Shown piece by piece: positions 14,401-23,073 of a stretch of DNA of 64,000 nucleotides. Below the pieces are notes generated by a model, which worked only from the letters and a program-made list of their open reading frames with translations, was not told the DNA's origin and made no database searches. Origin of the DNA: Symsagittifera roscoffensis (Eukaryota > Xenacoelomorpha > Acoela > Convolutidae); contig NC_087064.1 of the NCBI RefSeq assembly GCF_963678635.1, positions 19,330,509-19,394,508 of the forward strand. The letters run 5' to 3'. The number at the start of each line of letters is the position of its first letter. Within the stretch, counting starts at the first letter, position 1. The position numbers and the translations under genes were made by a program.

Positions 14401-16452
14401 TCATGGTTGACTCCGGTGTTTACCATCAGCAATGATTGACAACAAGTGTCTTTCACAAATGATCAATCAAACAGAAAGAAATTGGAACCTAGAATGAAAT
14501 TATTCAAATTTTGCGTCAATTATTCAAATTTTGAACCACCTCAAAAAAAATTTTAAAAAAACTTTCCAGTGTCGAGAAAAATTGGTTTGAAATTTCGAGC
14601 AAATAAAGCCTTATTTTAATTGTTTTAAAATTTACATTACCTTAACTTAAAATGTAAGAACTTAGTTTTACTTGAGTAACGCTAGTTTACTTTGAGACTT
14701 TTAGCGCCTTTTGGAATCAAAATTTGCAAAAATTGAAAAAACTGCAAAACTAGAAAAAAAAACTGCAAACCTTTTTTTGATTTCGTTTTTGAAGTAATTT
14801 TTATGCAAAACATGTTTTTCAATTTACTTATTTTACTGTGACTTTCGAAAATACAATCTGCAGTTTTTTTTTCAGCTCCTTTTATCACACCACGCCGAAC
14901 TTTTTTATCACACCACGCCGAAAAAAAACAACTATTTGAAAAACTTTGTTGTATTTTTTAAGACCATGGTCGGAACATTCTGTGCTACTTGCACAGTAAC
15001 CGGCTATCCTTGTTTCACTTTACGCATGGATTACAATGGCTAAATAAATGAGCTTACTTCATCGCCTTGCTTTCATATTAAAAAAAAAACGAAACACTTT
15101 TTCCTTTCTTCAACTTTCAATTTTTGTGCTTGAAATTAGTCAATTGAGCACACATCACAGGCATATCAAGGCAAGCTAGTCAACAAAAAGAGACGAAAGC
15201 AGAAATTCAACTAAATGGCCAGAAAAAAATTCGAAAACTATTTGTATTCAGAAAGAAGAAAACAGAACGCTGAATCTAGAAAAAGAGAACATGATACGAG
15301 ATCTAAGCCGACAAAAATAAGCAGACGGACAATAGTCCGAAACAGAAAACTTCTTGTTTAAAAAAAGAGATCCCAGTCCGGACTAAAACCCCAGGCCTTG
15401 GTCACCTCAAGCTTATGTGTTACCTCTACACCAATTGCGCTGGACGGTAGATTAAAATTGAATTTTTCAAAGTGCAAGTCGAAACACGAGCAATAACTTA
15501 ATAGCGATGAATTAAAAATTTAATACATCCGGCAAGTAAGCCGACAAAAGTTGGGACGAATTCCATGAAGCCCACAAAAAAAGCTATTTTAATTCTGAAA
15601 AAGTATCAAACAGTGCAACCAGTAGTTCAAGCGTTAAAACTCCTAAATTAAACATTAGCTTTTTTGCGAGCAAGTAGCAGAGAATGCAAACAAGCAAAAA
15701 AACGACACAGCAGCACTAAAAACGGTATGCAAAGAAAACTGCATAAAAATACACAAGATTGCGTTCTTGTTGCTACGAAGATTGCGGGATTGGAACTCGA
15801 ATCTCCCGGCCAAGAGTCTCATGATGTTATCATTGAGCCGAAAAAAAAGATACAAAGCAAAAATATTGTGCTTTAATGAACCGTGTATAGATGATAATGC
15901 AGTTCAACTAACGAGTAAACTGAGCACAAAACTTTGCACTAAGATAAGCGAGTTATGTCGCAAGGACAAATGAATCTATAAATTGTACCAATGAATTGCA
16001 AAAACCGAGTAAATTAAATACATCTCGCAAAAAGTATTTGAAACTTAACTTATAGCCATATTTCGATATCAAAGTCATGTGATATATCGCATTCACGAGA
16101 ACTCAAAAGATTTTTTTCAGGAAACATTTAAGAAAACCAAAATAAACAATAACAAAACCAGCAACAAAAACAATAACAGAAACATAGACCCATGCAACGC
16201 CAAAAGACTTTTTAAACCAACAGTTTTGTGACATAATAAAACAGCATGATATTTACCTGATGGGAAAGTAGGGTAAGGTAGACTCGTCTCCCCATTAGGG
16301 TAACTAGTTCCCACTGACGATGGGGACACTGTGTGTAAATTGGGGGAAATGGGAGGAAGGGGTTGGTTCTCCTCGTAGCCCATGACGTAGACAGGGTTGT
16401 CCGCACCCTCTTCCACACTCCGTCCCGGAACATTCCAGCCGATGTTAGCCAT
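5410..16452 (-). CDS. Anoctamin (TMEM16 family) N-terminal part, five exons, 3' part outside window
   Basis: Exons in transcript order: 16452-16257 (ends phase 1), 11695-11475 (phase 0), 10134-9799 (phase 0), 9516-9346 (phase 0), 5502-5410 (phase 0). All have GT..AG borders and every phase matches, giving 339 codons with no stop. The ATG at 16452 is in ATCATGG context. Residues 1-139 are Pro/Ser-rich and low in complexity. Residues about 140-339 fit the anoctamin dimerization domain: KRIDFVLVHQV near the start, REFFTNNLLAKGLLLKEV at the end of exon 3, and FTLCHAPDDLLLKWCEILRMK in exon 5 interrupted only here by my quoting limit; the last matches the conserved FxxxHAPxxxLxxxAExLxxKMPL pattern of the family. 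A Lys/Glu-rich insert of about 40 residues follows the first motif, and exon 4 is another charged linker. Anoctamins are calcium-dependent chloride channels or lipid scramblases; the pore-forming membrane part is not in the window, so channel versus scramblase cannot be decided. Intron 1 carries an LTR-element relic and SINEs. Confidence 0.85.
5503..6810. other. Anoctamin intron 4, no further gene seen
   Basis: Part of the 3.8-kb intron between exons 4 and 5 of the anoctamin gene. A+T rich, with no coding-like frame on either strand and no recognised mobile element up to the hairpin at 6818. Confidence 0.6.
6818..6899. repeat. Near-perfect hairpin, 37-bp arms
   Basis: Arms at 6818-6854 and 6863-6899 are complementary at 36 of 37 positions around an 8-base loop. 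Pieces of the arm (AACAACATGATAATC) recur directly to the right up to about 6970, so it may be the end of a larger inverted-repeat element. It lies in intron 4 of the anoctamin gene. Confidence 0.9.
7395..7480. mobile_element. Fragment of the hAT-like MITE family
   Basis: Contains the family's internal block (TTTTTCGGCGCGCGCTTCCC, then a gap and GCGCCGAAGGCTCCTTTAG), directly before the complete copy at 7507. No terminal repeat remains. Confidence 0.7.
7507..7932. mobile_element. hAT-like MITE, complete copy
   Basis: Ends CAAGGGGCGGATCTAGG and CTAAATCCGCCACTG form the terminal inverted repeat. CTGTCAG flanks both sides (7500-7506 and 7933-7939) as the apparent target duplication; the pattern continues CA on both sides, so 7 to 9 bp are possible. 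Internal landmarks seen in all copies: GGTCGACCAAATTGATTTTC, a GGCGCGCGCTTCCCCCTC block and GGGGGACCCTTTGG. A run of 14 C lies near the right end. It encodes no transposase. Confidence 0.85.
8184..8559. repeat. Inverted-repeat element, arms about 120 bp, spacer about 130 bp
   Basis: The left arm (about 8184-8305) is repeated in reverse complement at about 8440-8559, for example ATGCGCATTGGAACTGCAGG against CCTGCAGTTCCAATGCGCAT. The arms differ at only a few positions and the spacer is unrelated, as in a small foldback or MITE-type element. It sits in anoctamin intron 4. No target duplication was evident. Confidence 0.88.
8665..8992. mobile_element. hAT-like MITE, inverted orientation, shortened
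   Basis: Begins CAGGGGCGGATTTTTGG and ends CTAAATCCACCCCTG. Flanking octamers AGTTTGAT and AATTTGAA agree at 6 of 8 positions, compatible with an old 8-bp target duplication. Internal blocks are in the opposite order to the copy at 7507 and part of the middle is missing. Confidence 0.82.
11030..11290. repeat. Dispersed repeat, second copy
   Basis: Diverged copy of 4480-4750 in the same orientation; a shorter piece is at about 17100-17185 (shared GAACAATTTATGATTGA). It lies in anoctamin intron 2. No terminal repeats or coding capacity were seen, so the family type is unknown. Confidence 0.7.
12464..14420 (-). mobile_element. Decayed LTR-element remnant with direct terminal repeats
   Basis: About 135 bp at 12464-12600 and 14283-14420 are direct repeats, by eye roughly three quarters identical, sharing TTGCTCTCTCAGTTGG and CTCTCTCAG. 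Between them, 12847-13714 is GC-richer than its surroundings, and minus-strand coding-like sequence switches frame several times (13714-13424, 13551-13369, 13411-13151, 13262-13053, 13107-12847), for example the short motifs DAIIPYYESKLL and ENLGFGVWLI. Frameshifts break it throughout and no gag, protease, RT or integrase motif was seen. The most economical reading is an internally deleted retroelement whose remaining frame is a late ORF; the protein family is not certain. It is in anoctamin intron 1, same strand as the gene. Confidence 0.5.
14955..15010 (-). repeat. Short dispersed palindromic repeat, copy 1
   Basis: The reverse complement matches 35770-35840 and 38695-38760: GGTTACTGTGCAAGTAGCAC followed by AGAATGTTCCGACC. 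TGTGC-AAGTA-GCACA is a small palindrome at its core. Confidence 0.75.
15295..15447 (-). mobile_element. tRNA-derived SINE
   Basis: On the minus strand from 15447 the sequence resembles a tRNA: an A-box-like CAGCGCAATTGGTGTAGAG and a B-box-like GGGGTTTTAGTCCGG, with a T-arm of stem CTGGG, loop GTTTTAG and stem TCCGG. Downstream it shares a body (GTCGGCTTA and neighbouring bases) with the copy at 18205-18370. Two copies with a common head and body point to a SINE rather than a tRNA gene. It lies in anoctamin intron 1. Confidence 0.65.
15775..15842 (-). mobile_element. tRNA-Lys-like SINE head or pseudo-tRNA
   Basis: The minus strand carries CATGAGACTCTT, identical to the anticodon-arm start of animal tRNA-Lys(CTT), preceded by an A-box-like GGCTCAATGATAA and followed by a B-box-like GATTCGAGTTCC. 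The anticodon stem no longer pairs, so it is not a functional tRNA. It probably belongs to a different SINE family from 15295 and 18205. Confidence 0.5.
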
Positions 16453-19079
16453 GATCGGAACTCGTTCAATTCAGATAAGATTGTGGGTTTTAGTTTGGTT
16501 TGATGTATTATGTTGGTTTTATTCAGTAGCTGACTATGTCTAAATAGCTTCTTCGCTATTGTGACAGCCTACTATATTGCTTGGCAGGCGTATTTGTGTG
16601 ACATCGCATAGCCCAACCTGAAAGGAACAAGACAATGCAAGCTATTTATCTACATCTAGCTTCTAAACGTGGAAGTCAACAACCACTATTCTCATAGTCA
16701 GTCATGTAGTTAGTTTGTATCCATAGTTCAAATATTTAACTGCATCGAGACCCACAATTCGATGAACAAACCTACTTATGCCAATTTTGTTAGAAGTTAA
16801 CCAGCAGACGTCGGTATATTTTGATCAAGCGATATTACATGAGTTTTCATCAAAGGCAGGAAACTGCATCAAAAGAGGTTATCATCTTTAACGGCCTCAT
16901 TAGTTTGCAGCAGGGACACCGGGCAAATCTTACTATAATAAAACTATCACGAAGCACATTAAGTTATGGCGCGTTGAAATATCAACTTATCAATTTTTAA
17001 TTTTGTATTCAATTAATTCTTATTGATAGAATTAATTTGAACGCCAAAGAAAACAATAGCCAACAGACAGTTAAAAAAGAGTAAAGAACGCAAGTAACCA
17101 AAAAAACACTGACTTTTTTTCTGAATGAATTTCGAAGAACAAAAACATGGTCTTAAAGCTCTTTGAATTTGTAGAACAATTTATGATTGACACTTTTTTT
17201 GATAAAAGACATATTCGACAATCAGAGTAGAACAGGCAAACTGGGCACTAGTTTCACCGCGCTGAAAATAATTTTACTAGAGCAAAACTAAAGATTCATG
17301 ACGTAGACTTCTATACAAAAAATGTTTGCTTTACTAACTCAGAAACTGAATGCCAGTTCTCCTCGACACTGGAACAACTTTTTGCAAAGTTTTTGATATC
17401 GTTCGAATCAGTACTAAAAAGGCTTTAATATGATACAAGCGTGTAACGCACCTCCGGTGCTTCGAGTTTTTAACAACTCATAAAAAACCGCATATATTGG
17501 AAATAAGATCTGTATACTTTGAGTGTACCCTGACAGCACACAATTACAAGGTTGGTAATTTCAAATTTTGCTTTGAAGTTTTTTCTTCAAGTTTTTTTTA
17601 ATTCAAACTTTGAAAAACCATTAAATTTTGTGAAGTTTTACATAAATAAGTTCTTTGAAAAAATTTAAAATGAACTAAGAAACGTCAAATGTCGGAAACT
17701 AAAAGCAATTTCAATGGTCGGAACAAAAAAATCTTACAAATTCTTTCAGACATTAGCGCACCAAGGTTTCACATTCACTGCTTCACTAAAAACGCATTAG
17801 GCGAAATTATAGTTAAATTCGTGCAGAGGGAACGCCAAAACACGCAATTTTTGACAAAAACAAAAAGTGGCCAAATGGTTCCCGAAAAGCAAATGGCTCA
17901 GAATTTGATTTTTAGAAACGCGACAAAAAGTTTCGAACCGGCGTGATGATACCACAAAATAAGCATTGCAAGCTAGCAGACAGGAAAGGAAAAGATAACC
18001 TCTAAGTCCAAAACGACCCAAAATTAGGTGAGTACGCTGATAAAAAATAAGCCGAAATCAAAGAGGACGAAAAAATTTTTATGCGAAAAAATCAAAAGAA
18101 AGTATGCGAGGTCAACGTTAGTAGAATTAAAAATTGCAGGAGTAAACGAAAACATAAAAAACAACTACAATAAAAAAATTGCATACATCAAAAAATTCCA
18201 AGATGTGGCAACTAAGCCGACAAAACATCAGCAGACAAATAATAAGTCGTTAATTTTTTCGAAACGAATGTCTTGTTTGAGAAAAAAAACAGGTAATGGT
18301 CAGATCCGGACCCACGAGCTTTGCCGTCCCAGGCTTATTCGTTGCCTACAGACTCATAATGCCGAAGAAGCTTGGAATTTGAATTTATTATGAGGCAAGA
18401 TACTAAGTGATTCTGTTAAACAAATTGTGTACCCGAAAAAAGTCTATATTCCGATTTGATAACGCTTGCTTATTGCACGCTTAGATAAAAATTGTTGAAT
18501 AATCTAGGTTTACAAAAATTTCACAAGCTTGTCTCGACTTATGTTAAATTTCAGAAAAAAATCAAACGAGAAACGCAATCACCAGCGGCAAAAATTTAAT
18601 TCAGTGTTCTTTTCCGTGTGGCTACTTGGTCGGCCGTTGCATAGACGCCCATTGAGCAGAAAACAAACTTCCGATAAAATTAATTTTGTCATAAAAACGT
18701 TTGGGCTATGAAGTTTTCTAACTCGAAGACCCCCCACCCCTCCTGAAACGTATCAAAACAAATCTCTATTTTTGCTCCAGTAATGACAAACTGTAAGATG
18801 ACTAAGGCGATAGAAATTAAGCCGAAACCATTTACGCGATAAGTATTAGTTAAAAAAAACTAACACTTGAATGGTTGCAACCAGGATATCAACAACAAAG
18901 TGAAACCTCAAAAACTTAATGAGAATGACGTACTCTCTTTTCCTAGACGTTCGTTTCCGCCGCCATATTTGTTTCTAATTTCGTGGCTATTTTACTAAAG
19001 GTGGTATTGAAATTATAGTCTTATGCCCTACTGCAGTTTTTATGGTCGAGCTAATTCAAAACTGATTTATTCAATTAAA
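16453..19079. other. Intergenic region upstream of the anoctamin gene
   Basis: A minus-strand acceptor-like site (CCTTTCAG then GTTGGG, about 16617-16625) may mark a 5' UTR exon of the anoctamin gene. Otherwise A+T rich with short repeat pieces: about 17100-17185 (family of 4480/11030) and 17370-17440 (family of 36510). A frame at 17689-17946 (ATG, 85 aa) has no recognisable domain and is not called. The SINE at 18205-18370 is listed separately. Confidence 0.5.
18205..18370 (-). mobile_element. tRNA-derived SINE, second copy
   Basis: The minus-strand head contains TAGGCAACGAATAAGCCTGG, which aligns with GAGGTAACACATAAGCTTGA of the copy at 15295-15447, followed by B-box-like GGGTCCGGATCTG and the shared body. 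The plus-strand open frame across it (18028-18393) is antisense to the element and not a gene. Confidence 0.6.
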
Positions 19080-19500
19080 CGCAATCTGGTACAATTTAGC
19101 CAGAGTTCGATTAGTTGTGTTGCTGATTTCGGCAACAAAGCGAGAGGCTGAGGACTTGTGTTGACACGCCAGTCAGAGTGTGTGCTTTGAAGGGAGGAAC
19201 ATTTGAGCAGGTGAGCCACAGGAGGTGTTGATAGACACCCACGCCACACTGGAACACACTTAGAGTTGGTTGTTACACTCTGCAATAGAAACATTAGAGG
19301 CAAGAGAAGGGATATGAACACCCCCGCCTCTCAGCAGATCACAGTTCAGAATTGATATTTGATACCCCTGTTGGATCAAATCCAGTGACGCTTGGGTCCA
19401 TGAGGGTTGGTGAGAACGAGAGGGGGGAGAGGCTTCGTTGCTGTAACAGTGGGGAATGAAAGTGTCAGCTAAATGGGGCAGAACAAACAAGGATCCTTTT
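19080..19500. other. GC-richer block with open frames, role unknown
   Basis: Stands out from A+T-rich surroundings. The minus strand has two long open frames (19490-19260 and 19321-19067) and a good acceptor (CCCCACTGTTACAG, exon side at 19441). The plus strand has a good donor (TTTGAGCAG then GTGAGCC, about 19211). So it could be a non-coding first exon of the Ig gene on the plus strand, or an exon or relic on the minus strand. The frames show no domain I recognise and neither is called as a gene. Confidence 0.35.
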
Positions 19501-19539
19501 TAAAAAATTAAACAGTTTCTAAAATATCGACTTTCTCTG

Positions 19540-20107
19540 TTTTTTGTTACTACTTCTAGCTCTCTTTCCCTCTCCCCCTTTGCTTTGCTAACTCCACTCA
19601 ATGTTGACCCAAGTGTTGACTGGCTGTTAAAACAATACCCTCAATTAGACGACAGCAACAGATCCGATATCCAATTCAAAATCCAATATCAACTTAGCTC
19701 ACTAACTCAACTCAACCCACTTCCATCAAATACAAACTGCTTCATACAACAGAAAACAACCCCAAAACACAACAATAAAATAACGCAGCTGAACTAAATC
19801 AAAGTGTTACCACTCGCCCTTTCGCTACTTCGCTTGACCATACATTCGTCTTCTCTTAAGACTGTTTCTCTTTGATTCGGTTGAAGTCTTTTGTCCTGTC
19901 CTAAAAACAACATTCAAAGGAATCACCAACTTCTCTCACATCAGGCAGAATTGAGCCAGTCGGAATGGAAAATAGGTCTAATATCCCTTATTAATGTATT
20001 CAGATCCAATTCTATTAGTCCATTCTATTATCACAACACTTCTCCGCAAACCCAGACTCAAAAAAGGCGACATCAAAGAATAAAGAGCAATAAGAAACTG
20101 ATCAGTA
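19540..20107 (+). other. Pyrimidine-rich leader region of the Ig gene
   Basis: Rich in CT and CA tracts (TCTCTTTCCCTCTCCCCCTT near 19560), between the GC-richer block and the first Ig codons. An upstream signal-peptide exon was looked for and not found with confidence. Probably 5' UTR or intron of the plus-strand gene. Confidence 0.35.
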
Positions 20108-22825
20108 ATGGAAACAGTCTGCAGCAATTCGACTTTCTTCATGATTTGTATATCCGTGGAACTTCCGCGCATTTTGTTTATTAGTCCTCCGGCTACTATA
20201 TTCCCGGGCGAGCCGGTGGAACTGCTGTGCAAGACCAGCTCAGGTCCCTCTGGCGGCGGATCCTCGCTACAGACCATCGAATGGCTGGACTCCCGCAACA
20301 AGGTTTTGAGCAACGGCGGCAGTCTCAAATTTGAGCAAACTGATGGCTCCATCTCTGGCACCTACACATGCAGGGTTTCCAATATAGCCGGGATTACTCA
20401 AAAATCGACATCTATTCATGTTCTTAACCCACCTGAATGGGTCACAGTTGAACTGAAGGAGAACTCTCAATTGGTCAACGATACAAACGTCTGTTTCATC
20501 TGCAAATCAGGAGTCAGCACACCTCCAGTCAGACTCGAATGGACTGCGGCCAGGTTCGGACACAACTCCCTCGGCGTCGAGAACTCAACCTCCCTCATTC
20601 AGACATACGACTCTTCTCCTGATTCTGACGGTCATATTGTTCAAAAGCAGATATGTTTCCACCTTTATGAGTCACTGCATAACCAAATGTACATTCAGTG
20701 TAACGTTTTCTACCTCGGCAAGAAAGTGAAGACTGAAGAAATGAGGTTAGACGTTCAATACCCGCCCTATTTGAAGTCCACGCCTCCGTTTGAGCTTCGG
20801 ATTCCTCGAAACCATTTGATTACTATAGTATGTCCTATTGAAGCTGGGAAACCTTACGGTTTTGTAGACTGGGAAGGAGTCCCACTAAAAGACACTCAGT
20901 TTGAAGTAGCGACGACCAAGTTTTCGGCCAGCACTAGTGTGAATTGTTGCCGTAAAAACGAACACGGACGAATCTGTTTCTACTACGAAGTGTTGATCGT
21001 GGAACCAACTGAGATACTGGCGCTGTGGCCAAGCTCCTATTACCCAGATCAGGGCGAGACCATTACCTACAACTGCAAAGTGATCCACGATAAAAAGTTA
21101 TTTCTTCAGTTGCTTCAAGATAATTAGACCAACAAGGGCCGGAGGCCGGATTCAGGATTTTCTCAAGGGGCGGATTTTTTTTTAAATCAAAATTTTTTAA
21201 CTTTTTTTGGGTCGAGCATATTGAATTTTTGAGCTCTCTAAAATCACTAGAAAGGCCCGTTTTTTGGCACAATTTTGACCAAAAAAATTGCGATTTTTGA
21301 CGCGCGCTCCCCTTTCAAAATTAGTATAGATAAAAAATATATTTTGAAAAAATTAAGGGTCAGACAGCCAAAAATGGAAGCCTCAAAATAGTACAAAAGG
21401 GGGGACCTTTTGGGTAGGCAGAGGGTCGAATTCCTGAGAAGGGGCGTCTGCAACCCCCTCCTCTCCCCTTTCATCCGCTCCTGAGACCAACTATTAAAAA
21501 AATTACCGACACCCGTTTCTATTATTTTTATCAATTACCACGCGTCGCTGCTTGAAACTTAAAAAATATTTATATCTTTAATAGTTTTTGAAATACCAAA
21601 TTTGCGAAGAAATTGATAGCTCAGTAAACAAAAACAATCATTTTACTCCAGGAACAAAGTGTCTCCGTTTGAGCTGACATGGAAGTTGGGAAATGTGTTT
21701 CTGGCCAACTCCACCTCTGTACATAACAACCAGTTCCTCCAGAGACTCACCCCCACATCCAGTCTGGGAAAACTGACCTTGACCTACACCCACCCACTGT
21801 TCGGAGAGAATGTTTCCTGCTCAGTGTCGCAGCTGAACCAGAACAAAAGCAGTGCTTCATTCAGTTATGCTCATGTAATTCTTTGAACCCATTTTTGTTA
21901 TTCATTCTACGCGGCTTGCGTGAACTACCAATCCCCAGACTAGATAACAAATTTAAAAATACATGTAGCCCTTAATAATAGAAATACAACGGTTCTCAGC
22001 AAAAAGCTAGCAGCTCATATGTTGTGTCTTTCACTAATTGAGAAGTGGTTTTAACTAACATCAGAATCTGAGTTGAAAAGAACTTCACAAGGTATGATTA
22101 ATTAATCAATTAATGATTTTCAGTCAATTGAACCTCCTCGGCAACTGTGGACTGAAAGAGTGTCCAATTCCAACTCAGCCGAGGTGCTATGGCATTGGAC
22201 TGGTAGCTACACAATCATTCACTACGCCTTGTCATTCCTCACAGCGCACGTGTGCGACTTCTCACGCGAATACATCCTCGAGATGGGCACCACAACCAGA
22301 AGTCGCGACTCTAGCTACCCGCTGACTGATTTGCTCAAAAGACAAAACAGAACAGACCAGGAGTTCTGCATTATAGTACAGGCTTGTGACACGTTTTCCT
22401 GCAGTCAGCCTAGTTCCGTGTTTACAGTCAACTTCAAAGACATCGAGATGATGAGCACAGGAGGAACCACGTTCAGCAATAACATCACAACCATCATGAA
22501 AACCAGCAAACCACCCTGGGACACCTCAAGCAACCAGGCACTGGGCAAAGATGCTACAGTCGGCTTCTTGGTGTACGCATGTGTCTTTACAGTTTTCGCC
22601 GCTTCTATTTTCACTTCTCTATTCGCTTTTTGGCTTGTCAACAGGTTCAGCAGAAGGAGTCACGGACTTCCGCTTACTCATCTCAATCACCATCAACAAC
22701 AGATACAAACAGCACATTACCAATTTAATAGTGACCACCTGTACCAGTCCCAAATTCCATACCAGCTCGCCATTCAGCGCAAAGTCGACGATGTGAACGT
22801 ATACACCAATTTCCGCCAGATCTGA
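20108..22825 (+). CDS. Ig/FN3 type I membrane protein, three exons
   Basis: Exons 20108-21096 (ends phase 2), 21652-21874 (phase 0) and 22124-22825 (TGA stop); about 637 residues. Domains: Ig 1 about 22-105 (GEPVELLCK, IEWLD, SGTYTCRVSN), Ig 2 about 108-215 (VCFICKSG, RLEWTA, IQCNVFY), Ig 3 about 218-300 (ITIVCPIEA, DWEGV, SVNCCRK), Ig 4 about 303-404 split by intron 1 (ITYNCKV, FELTWKLG, VSCSVSQ), an FN3-like domain about 405-510 (PPRQLWTERV, VLWHWTG, FCIIVQA), TM about 550-576 (VGFLVYACVFTVFAASIF onward), and a cytoplasmic tail of about 60 residues. This architecture belongs to cell-adhesion or recognition receptors at the plasma membrane; I cannot assign an orthologue. The 5' end is uncertain: the ATG at 20108 gives only a weak signal peptide, and an acceptor at TTTGTTTATTAG (exon from 20185) would imply missing upstream exons. 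Intron 1 contains a MITE. Confidence 0.82.
21134..21483. mobile_element. hAT-like MITE with exact 8-bp target duplication
   Basis: Flanked by AGACCAAC at 21126-21133 and 21484-21491, exact on both sides. Right end CATCCGCTCCTG; left end altered (AAGGGCCGGAGGCCGGATTC). Internal blocks match the copy at 7507. It makes up most of intron 1 of the Ig gene (21097-21651). The 8-bp duplication is the basis for calling the family hAT-like. Confidence 0.9.
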
Positions 22826-22891
22826 CAAATCAACCTATATTCCGTTTTTACCAATAACAAATATATAGATGTAAAACTTTTAGCATTAACT

Positions 22892-22897
22892 TTTATT
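22892..22897 (-). promoter_or_regulatory. Candidate poly(A) signal of the Nudix gene
   Basis: TTTATT on the plus strand is AATAAA on the minus strand, 177 bases past the Nudix stop codon and already inside the 3' UTR of the convergent Ig gene. The region is A+T rich, so chance occurrence is possible. Confidence 0.4.
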
Positions 22898-22987
22898 CAT
22901 GATATAATCTATGATTATAGCGAGTATAACAATATATTTTCTACAATATAACTATGAAAAAGCTACTCAGCTATTAACTCTAAAAAC

Positions 22988-22993
22988 AATAAA
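22988..22993 (+). promoter_or_regulatory. Candidate poly(A) signal of the Ig gene
   Basis: AATAAA 163 bases past the Ig gene stop. It lies beyond the minus-strand signal at 22892, so if both are used the two convergent transcripts overlap by about 100 bases. Confidence 0.45.
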
Positions 22994-23073
22994 TAGATAT
23001 GAAAGGCAAGTCAGAGCAGCACTTCAAATAGCGTAACATAGCATTGGTTGGTTGGTTGAACTAGCACGTCAAC

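Noticed and set aside
18028-18393. 121-codon plus frame
   Set aside because: Antisense to the tRNA-derived SINE, with no domain.
20885-21088. Minus-strand frames opposite the Ig exons
   Set aside because: Shadows of the strongly supported plus-strand Ig coding sequence.
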